This document shows, one piece after another, positions 6,811 through 17,500 of a DNA stretch of 64,000 nucleotides; within the stretch, counting starts at the first letter, position 1, and each line of letters opens with the position of its first letter. Source of the DNA: Marinobacterium ramblicola. Lineage in GTDB: Bacteria; Pseudomonadota; Gammaproteobacteria; Pseudomonadales; Balneatricaceae. The translations under genes and the position numbers were made by a program. The stretch lies in contig NZ_JAHREP010000009.1 of NCBI RefSeq assembly GCF_019084545.1, positions 62,001 through 126,000 on the forward strand. The letters run 5' to 3'. The notes under the pieces are model-generated. The model did not search any database. It saw only the letters and a program-made list of their open reading frames with translations, and was not told the DNA's origin.

Positions 6811-9178
6811 AACTTGCAGATGTTGCCTGGTACGTTCCGGGAAGATAGTTGTCCGTGAATCGGCAGGCGGGTAGAGGCTTGGAAAAATAGTAGCCTTGTC
6901 CCATCTGGCAGCGCATCCCTTTCAGAATTTCCATCTGTTGCGAAGTCTCGATACCTTCGCAAATAACCCTGAGGTTCAGTGATCGACTCATGGTAATGAT
7001 TGCGGTGACCAGGGCTCGGTGAGTCTTGTTGCTCTCAATATCCGTTACGAAGGATCGGTCGATCTTCAGGATATCCAGCGGGAACTTCTGCAGGTAGCTG
7101 AGAGAGGAGTAGCCGGTGCCGAAGTCATCGATGGACAACAAACAACCGAGCCGCTTCAGCCTGTTCATGACCTCGAGCGTATGATCCGTGTGATGCATCA
7201 GCATCGACTCGGTAATCTCCAGGATCAGGTATCCCGGTCTGATGCGGTAGCGGCTTAGCAGCGTTTCAAGCGTACGCACAAAACGGTAGTCCTGTAACTG
7301 CTTGCCTGACACGTTGATCGACAGGTAGATTGCGCTGGCATGCTCCCGGTGCCAAATGCTCAGTTGGCGCAACCCCTCTTCAAGCACCCATTCACCAAGC
7401 GGCACGATCAGCCCGGTCTCCTCGGCGACGTCAATAAACTCACCTGGCGCCAGAAGCCCCATCTCGGGATGTCTAAGCCGTACCAGCGCCTCGGCGCCTA
7501 CGACCATCTGATGTCCCATCGACACTACGGGCTGATAATGGAGCTCGAAATACCCTTCAGCCAGGGACTCGCGCAGCATCGACTCGGTATTCACCCGATG
7601 CAGGGTGCGCTGCTCATCTTCGGGAACGAAGATGCAGGCACGTCCCCGCCCTTCCGATTTGGCACGGTACATTGCAAGATCCGCGCTCTTGAGCAGCATA
7701 TCGGGGGTACAGCCCTCGCCGCGATTGATCGCGATACCCACCGATGCCGAGATATGCATGGTGCACTGATCGATGAGGAACGAGCCCTCAAGCTCCTTGA
7801 TAAGCTGCAGCGCAAGCTGGGTCAGCGACTCTTCGTCGGTATTGCCATGAACCAGAACCGCGAACTCGTCACCACCGAGCCGCGCCACGAAATCGCCCCC
7901 CGGCAATGAGGCCTGAATCCGCTTGCCTGCGGCGGTGAGCAGCTTGTCTCCGGTATGATGGCCGTGGGTGTCGTTGACATACTTGAATCGATCCAGATCG
8001 ACGAACAGCAGCGCCAGCCCCTCGTCACGAATCTCGTCGACAGATAGCTGCTCATCCAGCAGCAGTTTGAAGAAATGGCGGTTCGGTAGCCCGGTCAGCG
8101 CATCGAAGTTGGCCTGCCGTTCGATGGTGCTCAGCGCCTCGTCCAGGCTGGTGATATCGGTCATCACGCCGAGCGCGCCCAAGCCATCCGGACGTGGAGT
8201 CGCGTCGATGCGCATGGAGTGGATTTCACCCTTGGCATTGATGATCTTGAGGTAAGCCTGCGCGGTCTGACGTGTCGAGATCTCCACGAGAAGCTGATCG
8301 ATGCGCGGCCTTTCGCTGGCTTCACATAGCAGCGACCTCAACGGCTGACCGATTATGCTGTCATTCGCATAGCCCAAATGGCTGAGAAAGTGCTCGCTGA
8401 CACTCTCGATAACCCCTGTAGGCGAGAGGCTGAACAGGAGTGCCGGCGTCTGGTTATACAGGTGGCGATAACGGCTTTCGCTCTCTTTTAGTGAGCGGTG
8501 CTTTTTGTCGACCTCTTCAAGCAGTTCGTTGTATGCCTTGATGATAATACCGAATTCGTCGTTGGGTAGCCGGTTGCTCACCCGCACAAACTCACCACTT
8601 TCACGGGAGCGGCGAATAGAGTTCAACAGGTTCTGCAGCGGGCGATTGACCACCCGCATCTGAAAAATCAGCAGCGACAGGACGATGGTGACGATGATCA
8701 GGAACAGGGTTAACAGACTATCTTTAATACGCCCATGCTGCTGCTGATAGAAACTCTCGGCACTGACCTCAGCCACCAGCCAACCTGCTTCGGTATCTGC
8801 GTTCTGCGTTTGGATCGGCACGACGATCCGGCTTTCTACCTGCACCTGGCCATACTTTTCCGATTCACTACTGGCGATGGAATGCACATCGGCATCAAGG
8901 ACCTCCACCCTCAAAACATCGGGATCTTTCCTGATCAGTTCAAGCAGGCCAAGCACTTGACGGCCATCGTCACTCATCACGGGAGTGGACAACAGATCTG
9001 CATAGGTTTGCAGAGAGCTAAATCGATCGTCGAGCTGGTAGCGAAACGCGTCACGCGCTGTGTAATTGCTATACAGGAAGCTCGCACCCAGGGCGAGAAC
9101 GATACAGCCGATCAGGAGTAGCGACAGCTTGCTGTGAGCAGAGTGATAGCGCTGAAGTCTAGGAGGATTAACCGCCAT
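6809..9178 (-). CDS. Membrane-bound PAS-GGDEF-EAL protein (c-di-GMP cyclase/phosphodiesterase)
   Basis: 789 residues. Order: membrane helix 19-38, periplasmic sensor about 40-150, second helix 154-173, HAMP 174-226, PAS about 235-350, GGDEF domain 355-520 with intact GGDEF at 435-439, EAL domain 535-785 with EAL at 563-565. The EAL catalytic residues are present (NVSG, EITES, DDFGTGYSS, KIDRSF, CEGIE). The inhibitory RxxD site before GGDEF is absent (PGGD), so product inhibition is not expected. Both activities could be functional; which dominates cannot be told. It probably sets c-di-GMP in answer to a periplasmic signal. It stands alone between the candidate sRNA and ureG. Confidence 0.93.
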   Translation of the reverse strand: MAVNPPRLQRYHSAHSKLSLLLIGCIVLALGASFLYSNYTARDAFRYQLDDRFSSLQTYADLLSTPVMSDDGRQVLGLLELIRKDPDVLRVEVLDADVHSIASSESEKYGQVQVESRIVVPIQTQNADTEAGWLVAEVSAESFYQQQHGRIKDSLLTLFLIIVTIVLSLLIFQMRVVNRPLQNLLNSIRRSRESGEFVRVSNRLPNDEFGIIIKAYNELLEEVDKKHRSLKESESRYRHLYNQTPALLFSLSPTGVIESVSEHFLSHLGYANDSIIGQPLRSLLCEASERPRIDQLLVEISTRQTAQAYLKIINAKGEIHSMRIDATPRPDGLGALGVMTDITSLDEALSTIERQANFDALTGLPNRHFFKLLLDEQLSVDEIRDEGLALLFVDLDRFKYVNDTHGHHTGDKLLTAAGKRIQASLPGGDFVARLGGDEFAVLVHGNTDEESLTQLALQLIKELEGSFLIDQCTMHISASVGIAINRGEGCTPDMLLKSADLAMYRAKSEGRGRACIFVPEDEQRTLHRVNTESMLRESLAEGYFELHYQPVVSMGHQMVVGAEALVRLRHPEMGLLAPGEFIDVAEETGLIVPLGEWVLEEGLRQLSIWHREHASAIYLSINVSGKQLQDYRFVRTLETLLSRYRIRPGYLILEITESMLMHHTDHTLEVMNRLKRLGCLLSIDDFGTGYSSLSYLQKFPLDILKIDRSFVTDIESNKTHRALVTAIITMSRSLNLRVICEGIETSQQMEILKGMRCQMGQGYYFSKPLPACRFTDNYLPGTYQATSAS

Positions 9179-9478
9179 CGTCGGCCCTCCCCACAGCAGG
9201 AAGACTCCGACTCATCACACATCCAGATGTAACAGAATAGTGGCAATACTGACCACTAAGGTCCTGTTTTGACGGCAGAACTCCAGCTAAAAGCGGAGCT
9301 TTGAGCAGCATAAAGTCGGATCCCGTGTTTTTATATTTTTGTAATCCGTGGGCATCCTGCCAGCCACTCGTGCACATCATGCAGCGAGTTGTCCCATACG
9401 CCAGCAGGAGGGACATAATGCGATTACTGTAAAATAATTACAACTGTTCCTTTGTCCAATAACGAGGGGTCTCAGGTC
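9179..9478. other. Intergenic region upstream of the GGDEF-EAL gene, downstream of ureG
   Basis: 300 bases without a supported gene. It should hold the minus-strand promoter of the GGDEF-EAL gene; an AT-rich patch at about 9327-9352 is the likeliest place. A short imperfect hairpin (CTCC/GGAG arms with GCT/AGC) lies near 9290-9308 and TGTAA/TTACA arms near 9427-9441. Neither has a T run that would make it a clear terminator for the urease operon. Confidence 0.4.
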
Positions 9479-10099
9479 TTACGCAGCATCGAGCATTCCC
9501 TGGCGCACGATAAAGTCGATGATGGTGTCCAAGCCCTTGCCCTCCTTGAGATTGGTGAAAACATAGGGCCGCTCGCCGCGCATTCGTTGGGTGTCGGATT
9601 CCATGACTGCCAGGTCTGCCCCTACGTAGGGGGCAAGGTCGATCTTGTTGATCACCAACAGATCGGACTTGGTGATGCCCGGGCCGCCTTTGCGCGGTAT
9701 TTTCTCCCCCTCCGCCACATCGATAACGTAGATGCACAGATCGGCAAGTTCCGGGCTGAATGTGGCACTGAGATTGTCGCCGCCGCTCTCCACAAAGACC
9801 AGATCCAGATCAACATGACGCCTCGCCAGCTCCTCGACTGCCGCCAGGTTCATGGAGGCATCCTCGCGGATTGCGGTATGCGGGCAACCGCCTGTCTCAA
9901 CCCCCAGGATTCGGTCCTCCGGGAGTGCCTGGGCGCGGGTCAGGATCTTGGCATCCTCCTGGGTATAGATGTCATTGGTCACTACCGCGATGCTGTAACT
10001 GTCCCTCATCGCTTTGCACAGCACCTCAAGCAGAGCTGTCTTGCCGGAGCCCACCGGCCCGCCTACACCGATACGTAACGGTGCTTTGTAGTCGCTCAT
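9479..10099 (-). CDS. ureG: Urease accessory GTPase UreG
   Basis: 206 residues, SIMIBI-class GTPase. P-loop GGPVGSGKT at about 13-21, metal-binding CPH motif within [14 protein letters not shown] (about 70-83), and NKTDLA-type base motif ([13 protein letters not shown]). It delivers nickel to apo-urease in a complex with UreD, UreF and UreE while hydrolysing GTP. It is last in the operon ureABC-E-J-like-F-G, 48 bases after ureF. Confidence 0.97.
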   Translation of the reverse strand: MSDYKAPLRIGVGGPVGSGKTALLEVLCKAMRDSYSIAVVTNDIYTQEDAKILTRAQALPEDRILGVETGGCPHTAIREDASMNLAAVEELARRHVDLDLVFVESGGDNLSATFSPELADLCIYVIDVAEGEKIPRKGGPGITKSDLLVINKIDLAPYVGADLAVMESDTQRMRGERPYVFTNLKEGKGLDTIIDFIVRQGMLDAA

Positions 10100-10147
10100 A
10101 TGTTCACCCTATCCTGCCAGTCGATTATTCAGTAAAGGTCGTCGCAT

Positions 10148-10813
10148 TCATGAACGGAACAACCTTGAGTATTGGGTTTCGTGCAAACTGCTGGCGATAG
10201 CCAGCGCCGGAGTGGAGCTGCCCACCTCGTCGTCTGCGATCTTTATCGCTCGGTCAAGCAGCTCCGGAAGACGCTCAGAGAGGCGCATCAGTAACTGCTG
10301 CCCATCCGTCTGCCCCAGGGGAACAAGCTTCACGCCGGCCATAACGGCATTCTCCAGCCAGCTCCAGAGGTAACCGCGGCACAGGCTGCGCCCGTCTATT
10401 CCCCACTGCCTCGCGGCCAACGCCATACCGGCCAGTTGCGTGATCTCGATACCTGGGTGGACCGTTTCATCTAGCGGTACCTCCAGCGCCGGCAGCAGCC
10501 TCGTTAGGGCCTGCGCGCGTTGACGCTCCTCGGCCCTTAGCTCGCTGGTCTCCCTGCTGGCGACGAGATACCGGCACCAGCGGTTGAATCGCGGGTGGTC
10601 ACCAGCGTCCAAAGCGTCGATCAGCCTGATCAATACCGGAAGCTCAAGACTCGCTACGCTGTGCTCGAGTACCGACGCCAACCATTCACCGAGGCTAGGT
10701 TTATCGGTTACCCAACCGCACTCGATCGCCCATTCAAGTCCCTGCGAGTAGGTAAAGGCACCGACAGGCAAGGCTGGACTGATCAGCTGATACAACCGCA
10801 GGTCTGATATCAC
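10148..10813 (-). CDS. ureF: Urease accessory protein UreF
   Basis: 221 residues. The N-terminal block LYQLISPALPVGAFTYSQGLEWAIECGWV is the UreF hallmark. All-helical protein that bridges UreD-bound urease and UreG during nickel insertion. Starts four bases downstream of the small UreJ-like gene, so it is in the same transcript. Usual family length. Confidence 0.95.
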   Translation of the reverse strand: MISDLRLYQLISPALPVGAFTYSQGLEWAIECGWVTDKPSLGEWLASVLEHSVASLELPVLIRLIDALDAGDHPRFNRWCRYLVASRETSELRAEERQRAQALTRLLPALEVPLDETVHPGIEITQLAGMALAARQWGIDGRSLCRGYLWSWLENAVMAGVKLVPLGQTDGQQLLMRLSERLPELLDRAIKIADDEVGSSTPALAIASSLHETQYSRLFRS

Positions 10814-10817
10814 GCAC

Positions 10818-11060
10818 TTACTCCTGAGTACGTGCGGCCTGCTTGGTTACCGCTTTTTTCCTCTTGGAGATAGCGCGACGCAGCATAACCGCACCGCCGA
10901 TGAGGGCCGCCAGCCCCGCCACCATTGCCAGATGATCGGGTTCGGTTAACACATGGCCGAAGCCACTTATAAGGGATCCGGGGTGTTGGCCTTCATGAGC
11001 AAAGCTCAACGAGGGCGTCAGCACGGCAGCAGCGACAAACAGATCTTTAAGCAGATGCAT
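10818..11060 (-). CDS. Miniature HupE/UreJ-like membrane protein
   Basis: 80 residues: a signal-like hydrophobic N-terminus ending SFAHEG, the HupE/UreJ-type segment GFGHVLTEPDHLAMVAGLAALIGGAVMLRRA with one further helix, and a basic tail. Full UreJ/HupE proteins are about 190-200 residues with six helices and carry the same AHxG...HxxxxxDH pattern, so this corresponds to only the first part. Its place between ureE and ureF is where ureJ (a putative nickel permease) usually sits. It may be a shortened accessory protein or a reduced ureJ; the reading frame looks intact and has tight operon spacing. Confidence 0.7.
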   Translation of the reverse strand: MHLLKDLFVAAAVLTPSLSFAHEGQHPGSLISGFGHVLTEPDHLAMVAGLAALIGGAVMLRRAISKRKKAVTKQAARTQE

Positions 11061-11083
11061 AAATTAACTCCTTGTGTTCGAAC

Positions 11084-11545
11084 TCAGTGGGAGTGCGGAG
11101 CATGTTGATGGTGGTGATGACCCTCGCTGGAATAGGCCCCAGCCTCGGGTTCGAACGGAGCCTGCTCGCAGCTCACCTCTGCACCGAGTCCCCGCACCAT
11201 ATCATCGAGCACATGGTCGTGCTGGTAACGCAGCATGCCGGACTCGACCTGCAGCGGCACATGGCGGTTACCCAGGTGGTAGGCGCAGCGCATCAACAGC
11301 AATGTATCAGCGCTGCGAATGGTTGAGACAGTTTCTGCAGCGGCCACCACTTCCACCACTTCGCCGCACTCGCTGACCAACCGATCGCCACCGCGCAGTA
11401 TCAGACCACGGGGCAGGAACAGTCCCGCCTCACGTCCATCCTCCAGTTCAACGCGCAACCGGCTGCGGATACGCGAGTCGATCGGCAGGCACAGACTGGC
11501 TGTCGGCGAACGGTTAGAATCCGCTTTCGATATAAGTTTTATCAT
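11084..11545 (-). CDS. ureE: Urease accessory metallochaperone UreE
   Basis: 153 residues. The N-terminal peptide-binding domain is followed by the metal-binding domain with YHLGNRHVPLQ, and the tail ends in a His-rich stretch (GHHHHQHAPHSH) typical of UreE proteins that store several nickel ions. It supplies nickel to UreG and the urease apoprotein. Sits between ureC and the UreJ-like gene in the minus-strand operon. Confidence 0.96.
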   Translation of the reverse strand: MIKLISKADSNRSPTASLCLPIDSRIRSRLRVELEDGREAGLFLPRGLILRGGDRLVSECGEVVEVVAAAETVSTIRSADTLLLMRCAYHLGNRHVPLQVESGMLRYQHDHVLDDMVRGLGAEVSCEQAPFEPEAGAYSSEGHHHHQHAPHSH

Positions 11546-11586
11546 ATTGTTTTATATTCCTTTTTCATCCCGGTCCGGCATGTGCG

Positions 11587-13290
11587 TCAGAACAGGTAGT
11601 ATCGCTGAGCCATGGGCAACTCTGTCGCCGGCTCGCACACCAACAGCTCGCCGTCGGCGCGCACCTCATAGGTCTGTGAGTCGACCTCGATCTTCGGCTG
11701 GTAGGCGTTCAATACCATCCTGTCCTTGGTCACTGTGCGGCAGTCACGTACCTCACCGATCAGGCTCTCCAGCCCCAACCGGCTAGGGATACCGGCCGCT
11801 AGAGCCGCCTGGGACATGAACAGCATCGACGTGCTCTGTACTGCCCGGCCAAGACTGCCGAACATCGGACGGTAGTGAACCGGTTGTGGGGTTGGAATGG
11901 AGGCATTGGGATCACCCATCGGCGCGACGGCAATCATGCCGCCCTTGATCACCATGCTTGGCTTGGTGCCGAAGAACGCCGGTCGCCAGAGCACAAGATC
12001 CGCCAGTTTCCCCACCTCCACCGAGCCGACCTCGTGGGCGATGCCATGAGTCAGCGCCGGGTTGATGGTGTACTTGGCGATATAGCGCTTGATCCGGCTG
12101 TTGTCGTTGCGCTCGGAGTCGCCCTTGAGCGCACCACGCTGGACCTTCATTTTGTGCGCGGTCTGCCAGGTTCGGGTAATCACCTCACCGACACGGCCCA
12201 TCGCCTGGGAGTCGGAGGAGATCATCGAGAAAGCGCCCAGGTCGTGCAGAATATCCTCCGCGGCGATGGTTTCTCGGCGGATACGGGACTCGGCAAACGC
12301 CACATCTTCGGCAATAGCCGGATCCAGATGATGGCAGACCATCAGCATATCCAGATGCTCATCGACGGTGTTGACGGTGTAGGGCCGGGTCGGATTGGTC
12401 GATGACGGTAGAATATTGGATTCGCCACAGGCCTTGATAATATCCGGTGCATGACCACCACCTGCACCCTCGGTGTGGTAGGTATGGATCACCCGGCCAT
12501 CGATCGCCGCCAACGTGGTTTCGACAAATCCGGACTCGTTCAACGTATCGGTGTGGATCGCGACCTGCACATCCATCTCGTCGGCGACCGTCAGGCAGCA
12601 GTCGATAGCGGCGGGGGTCGTTCCCCAGTCCTCATGCAACTTCAGGCCGATGGCGCCTGCCTCAATCTGCTCGCGCAGCGCTTCCGGCTGGCTGGCGTTG
12701 CCCTTGCCGAGAAAGCCAAGGTTCATCGGCAGCGAATCGGCGGCTTCCAGCATGCGATGTATATTCCAGGGGCCCGGCGTACAGGTCGTGGCGTTAGTGC
12801 CGGTTGCCGGGCCGGTGCCGCCACCGAGCATGGTGGTGACGCCGGAACACAGCGCCTCGTCGATCTGCTGCGGACAGATGAAGTGGATATGCGAGTCGAT
12901 CCCGCCTGCGGTAATGATCTGTCCTTCGCCGGCAACGATCTCCGTGCCGGCGCCGATGGCGATATCGACGCCGGGTTGGATATCGGGGTTACCGGCCTTG
13001 CCGATCGCCGCGATACGCCCACTCTTGATACCGATATCGGCTTTGACGATGCCCCAGTAATCGACGATCAGCGCATTGGTGATCACCAGATCCATGGTGC
13101 GGGTGCTGGGCCGCTGCCCCTGCCCCATACCATCGCGGATTACCTTGCCGCCACCGAACTTCACCTCCTCGCCGTAGGTAGTGAAATCCCGCTCCACCTC
13201 AAGCAGCAGCTCGGTATCGGCCAGCCGTACCCGGTCCCCGGTGGTCGGGCCGAACATCTCCGCGTAGGCGCGTCTGGAAATTGTTGCCAT
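11587..13290 (-). CDS. ureC: Urease alpha subunit
   Basis: 567 residues, exactly the usual length. Active-site features: HIH at 134-136, carbamylated lysine Lys217 in [12 protein letters not shown], the flap motif MVCHHLDP, and the nickel-binding Asp in [12 protein letters not shown]. It hydrolyses urea to ammonia and carbamate in the cytoplasm. Downstream of ureA and ureB in the same operon. Transport (urtABCDE) and the missing accessory gene ureD are 7 kb away on the same strand. Confidence 0.99.
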   Translation of the reverse strand: MATISRRAYAEMFGPTTGDRVRLADTELLLEVERDFTTYGEEVKFGGGKVIRDGMGQGQRPSTRTMDLVITNALIVDYWGIVKADIGIKSGRIAAIGKAGNPDIQPGVDIAIGAGTEIVAGEGQIITAGGIDSHIHFICPQQIDEALCSGVTTMLGGGTGPATGTNATTCTPGPWNIHRMLEAADSLPMNLGFLGKGNASQPEALREQIEAGAIGLKLHEDWGTTPAAIDCCLTVADEMDVQVAIHTDTLNESGFVETTLAAIDGRVIHTYHTEGAGGGHAPDIIKACGESNILPSSTNPTRPYTVNTVDEHLDMLMVCHHLDPAIAEDVAFAESRIRRETIAAEDILHDLGAFSMISSDSQAMGRVGEVITRTWQTAHKMKVQRGALKGDSERNDNSRIKRYIAKYTINPALTHGIAHEVGSVEVGKLADLVLWRPAFFGTKPSMVIKGGMIAVAPMGDPNASIPTPQPVHYRPMFGSLGRAVQSTSMLFMSQAALAAGIPSRLGLESLIGEVRDCRTVTKDRMVLNAYQPKIEVDSQTYEVRADGELLVCEPATELPMAQRYYLF

Positions 13291-13313
13291 TTTGAACTCC
13301 TTTTGCGGCGAGC

Positions 13314-13619
13314 TTAGAGTGCGCCCATAACCCGGCCCTGAAAACCATACACCTCGCGAGCACCCGCGTAGGCAACCAGTTCAACCGTGCGGCTCTGGCC
13401 CGGCTCAAAGCGCACGGCTGTGCCAGCGGCAATGTTGAGGCGGAACCCCCGTGTCTGGTCACGATCGAACTGCAGCGCATCGTTCACTTCGTAAAAATGG
13501 TAGTGAGAGCCGATCTGTACCGGACGATCCCCGGTATTGGCAACCTCTATGGTCAGGGTTTCACGGCCTGCATTCAGTTCGATCTCACCGGGCTCGGTTA
13601 GTATCTCTCCGGGTTTCAT
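13314..13619 (-). CDS. ureB: Urease beta subunit
   Basis: 101 residues beginning [21 protein letters not shown], with the conserved [19 protein letters not shown] block. Structural subunit that packs with UreA and UreC in the (alpha-beta-gamma)3 enzyme. It lies ten bases after ureA and 23 before ureC. Confidence 0.98.
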   Translation of the reverse strand: MKPGEILTEPGEIELNAGRETLTIEVANTGDRPVQIGSHYHFYEVNDALQFDRDQTRGFRLNIAAGTAVRFEPGQSRTVELVAYAGAREVYGFQGRVMGAL

Positions 13620-13628
13620 AGCGCCTCC

Positions 13629-13931
13629 TCAAACAATCGGCTCATGAACGGTCACCAGTTTGGTGCCGTCCGGAAAAGTGGCTTCGACCTGTACCTCGGT
13701 GACCATCTCGGCAACGCCGTCCATCACATCCTCGCTGCTGAGCAGGGTTCGGCCATAATCCATTAACTCGGCGACACTGCGCCCGTCGCGTGCGCCCTCA
13801 AGGATCGCAGCGCTGATATACGCTACCGCCTCCGGATAGTTCAGCTTAACGCCGCGAGCCTTGCGCCGCTCCGCCAACAGCGCGGCGGTAAACAGCAACA
13901 GTTTGTCTTTCTCTCTTGGTGACAGCTCCAT
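13629..13931 (-). CDS. ureA: Urease gamma subunit
   Basis: 100 residues, [37 protein letters not shown], full family length, ending with the TVHEPI motif. First gene of the urease structural operon. The upstream intergenic region carries a sigma-54 type promoter on the minus strand and NtrC-like sites. Confidence 0.98.
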   Translation of the reverse strand: MELSPREKDKLLLFTAALLAERRKARGVKLNYPEAVAYISAAILEGARDGRSVAELMDYGRTLLSSEDVMDGVAEMVTEVQVEATFPDGTKLVTVHEPIV

Positions 13932-14012
13932 GATCGTCCTCTACTTGTGTCAGTCTCCGGATGCCCGCGGCGGGATCAGCCTGTAACCGGTTAAGCCCAC
14001 GTAAAGCCCATT

Positions 14013-14032
14013 AAGCAAAATACGTTCCCAAA
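14013..14032 (-). promoter_or_regulatory. Putative sigma-54 promoter of the urease operon
   Basis: On the minus strand the sequence reads TGGGAACGTATTTTGCT, with GG (14028-14027) and GC (14016-14015) separated by exactly ten bases and the -12 TTGC intact. The -24 part is imperfect (GGAACG instead of GGCACG). It would start transcription near 14004, about 70 bases before ureA. Confidence 0.45.
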
Positions 14033-14230
14033 CAAAGATCTAGCACTGGCCCTGCTGTAACTCCTGCCATACGGAGCGGCGCCCCTCCAATGCCTGCGCT
14101 CGAGTCGTTAACAGGCGCGTAGTTATCAGGATAGTTGCCTTTGGATAAAGCAGTGCCGGCTTCGAATCGATACCGGTTACCGGCGTCGGCGCCGGCTTGT
14201 GAACCACCGGGGGACCAACAAGGCGACCAG

Positions 14231-14279
14231 TGCATCAATCTGGTGCATATAGCACAGCTGCATGCACTGATATGGGTGC
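14231..14279. promoter_or_regulatory. Pair of NtrC-like enhancer sites
   Basis: Site 1, TGCATCAATCTGGTGCA (14231-14247), and site 2, TGCACTGATATGGGTGC (14263-14279), both fit the NtrC pattern TGCACC-N5-GGTGCA. Their centres are 32 bases apart, the same spacing as the classical E. coli glnA enhancer pair. They lie between the divergent ureA and Amt-fusion promoters, about 200-265 bases from each predicted start, and could serve both. Confidence 0.62.
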
Positions 14280-14442
14280 CCAATTCGACATGTGCAGCTA
14301 ACGGGAGGAGGTCCCGGCCCGCTGAGTAATTGGCTATTTTATGACCTGTGTAGATCATCAATAAATAGTGTATGTTAATGCGTACATCTTCATCTCTAGG
14401 CTGAAATACGCCATTACGATGTGCCGATGAAGATCGCTCAGG

Positions 14443-14459
14443 TTGGCGCACAAATTGCT
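14443..14459 (+). promoter_or_regulatory. Sigma-54 promoter of the Amt-GGDEF-EAL gene
   Basis: TTGGCGCACAAATTGCT: -24 GG at 14445-14446 and -12 GC at 14457-14458, ten bases between, with TTGG and TTGCT both matching consensus. The predicted start is near 14470, which rules out translation from the TTG at 14443 and supports the GTG at 14515. Confidence 0.65.
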
Positions 14460-14514
14460 GCCGCAACAGGGATGTAGCCCGAACTGCCAGGTGCAGTTCT
14501 GCAAGGGGGACGAG

Positions 14515-17500
14515 GTGACAGATCATCAAGCATTCGATGCCCTATGGCTCTTGCTGGCCGCCGTTCTGGTGCTGGTTATGCAGGGAGGGTTTCTCTGCCT
14601 CGAATCCGGACTGACGCGCAGCAAGAACGCGATCAACGTCGCACTCAAGAATGCCTTCGACCTTCTCGTGACCACCGCCCTATTCTGGTTGGTCGGTTTC
14701 AACCTGATGTTCGGTCTGCATGACGGTCTCTCACCGGACCTCGGCCTGATAGCGGCTGACTTCAGCGATCGCCCGTTCTGGGACGCCGCGTTCTTTTTCT
14801 TTCAGCTCACCTTTTGTGCCACCGCCGCAACCATCGTGTCCGGCGCTATCGCCGAGCGTACCCGCTTCAGCACCTATATTTGGCTCACCGCGCTGATCGC
14901 GGTGATGATCTACCCGCTGTTCGGTCACCTGGCCTGGGGCGGTTCGCTCAATGGCGTGCCCGGCTGGCTCGCAAAGCAGGGGTTTGTCGACTTTGCCGGC
15001 AGCACCGTGGTGCACAGCCTCGGGGGCTGGGTCGCCCTGGCCGCTATCGTCCTGGTGGGCACGCGCCAAGGGCGTTTCGTTGATGGCAAGCCGCAACCGA
15101 TCCCCAGCAGTAATCTGCCTTTTGCCATGCTGGGCATGATGATGTTCATCATCGGCTGGATCGGCTTTAACGGCGGCAGCACACTCGCCTTTACTACGGC
15201 GATTCCCGGCATCATCGTCAACACCTTGATGGCAGCGACCATGGGCGGAATCACCGGTATGTACCTGGGCTATCAGAACAACCAGTCAGCGCAGTTGACG
15301 ATCAACGGCACGCTGGCCGGACTGGTCGCCATCACTGCCGGGTGCCATGCGGTGACGACGACAGAGGCCGCGTTCATCGGCTTTGTCGGTGCGCTCTGCA
15401 TGCGCGGTATGGAGTTGCTGCTGCTGAGGCTCCAACTGGATGATGCGATATCCGCCACCCCCGTTCATCTCGGCGCCGGCATTTGGGGCACTCTCGCCGT
15501 CGGTCTGTTTGGAGATCCGGCAAAACTCGGCACAGGCCTGGAGTGGCATGCGCAGATTCTGGCGCAGATAAAGGGCATTGTGATCTGCGGCCTTTGGGCG
15601 TTCAGCCTCAGCTTTCTGTTTCTGCTACTTCTGCGACGGTTCATGCCGCTGCGTGTTTCATCCGCGGCGGAGCACGACGGCCTCAACAGCTCGGAGCATG
15701 GCGCCAGCACCGAGTTGACCGACCTGCTCTACGCGATGAACGAACAGGAGCATAGCGGCGACATGAACCGGAAGATGCCGGTTGAGCCGTTCACCGAAGT
15801 GGGACAGATCGCACAGAAATATAATCAGGTGATGGACAAATTAAACCGGATGATCTGTCGCACCCAGCTCATCCTCAAGGATATGCGCGACGGAGTCATC
15901 ACCTTCAGCGAACAGGGGGTCATCACCAGCGCTAACCCCGGCGCGGAGCAGATATTCGGCCGCAGCCCTCACCAACTGGTTGGACAATCGGTCGGTCTGC
16001 TGCTCCACGGCGACAACCAGGTGCTTTACCCCCATACGCCGATCGACCATCTACTGCCATTGATCGCGGCCAGTCAGAATGAGGGACCATATGAACTGAT
16101 CGGGCGTAAACAGGATGGGAGCGCGGCACCGGTTGAGGTGATGACCTCGGCAAGCCCCACCGCCGAGGGAGTTCAGTACAGTGCGGTCATCCGGGATATC
16201 AGTGACCGCAAGCGGATGGAGGAGCGTCTGCACCGCCATTCGGAACTGGCTCAGGTGACGCTGGAGGCGATCACCGAAGCGGTGATCACCTGCGATGGAC
16301 AGCTCAATACCGTCTACCTCAATCCGGTAGCTCAGCAACTGACCGGTTGGAAAACCGAGGATGCCTTTGGTCAACCGATCGACCGGGTGATCCGTCTGCA
16401 GGATGGTCACAACGACAACCTCTCGATTGCCACGCTGTGCATGGAGAGCACTCAGGGTGACGCAAGCCGTCAGCTAAGTCTGCTGGGCTCGCACAATCGG
16501 CGTTCGCAGGTGCAACTCAATTGTGCCCCTCTACACGACGCCAAAGGCGCCCCTATGGGCTGGGTTGTCGCGATGCAGGACATCACCCGCAACAGTGAGC
16601 TGCAGGCCAAGCTGACGTTTCAGGCGGTGCACGATGCACTAACCGGTCTGATCAATCGTCGCGAGTTCGAGCGCAGGCTGGAGCAGTTAATCATTTCAGC
16701 ACGCACCGACAACGGCACACACCTGGTCTGCTATCTGGACCTGGATCAGTTCAAACTGGTCAACGATACCTGCGGCCACCGCGCCGGCGATGCTCTGTTG
16801 CGCCAGCTCGCCCAGGAGATCAAGACACTGGTGCGTCAGGGCGACACACTGGCGCGCCTCGGTGGTGACGAGTTCGGCATACTGTTGGCCAACTGCCCGG
16901 TGGAACAGGGGCGACTGATCGCCGAACAGCTGCGCCAAACGATCAAGGATTTCCGCTTCTCCTGGGAGAATCAGATCTTCTCCGTCGGCGTCAGTATCGG
17001 ACTGGTCCCCTTCGGTCACGACTGTCCCTCCCTTGATGAGCTGCTCAGCGTCGCTGATGCCGCCTGTTATGCGGCGAAGGATATGGGGCGCAACCGTGTA
17101 CACCTGTATCAGCCCGATGACGCGGAACTCAGCCATCGCCAGGACCAGATGCAATGGGCGGCCAATATCCAGCATGCGATCGACAGTGACCGGTTCCGGC
17201 TCTTCTATCAGGTTATCGAGCCGCTGACCTCCGAGGCCGGGCAGGTACCACACATCGAGATTTTTGTGCGCATGCTCGATCGCCATGACCAACTGGTACC
17301 GCCCGGCGCGTTCATTCCGGCCGCTGAACGTTACGACCTGATGCCGCGCATCGACCAGTGGGTGATCTCCAACACTCTCGCCTGGCTGGGCGATCGGCTC
17401 CACGCAGACAACAGTCCCCTGCACTGCGCAATCAACCTCTCCGGCGCATCGATCGGTGGCAACGAGTGTCTGGAGCGGATAAAAGCCGACATTGAGCGCC

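Noticed and set aside
9168-9416. 82-residue minus-strand frame after ureG
   Set aside because: No family resemblance, overlaps the GGDEF-EAL start, no ribosome site.
14443-14514. TTG start for the Amt fusion at 14443
   Set aside because: The TTG is part of the sigma-54 promoter, so it would lie upstream of the transcript; GTG 14515 has the ribosome site.
14011-14529. 172-residue minus-strand reading frame
   Set aside because: It covers the NtrC and sigma-54 elements between ureA and the Amt fusion, has no family resemblance and no convincing ribosome site.
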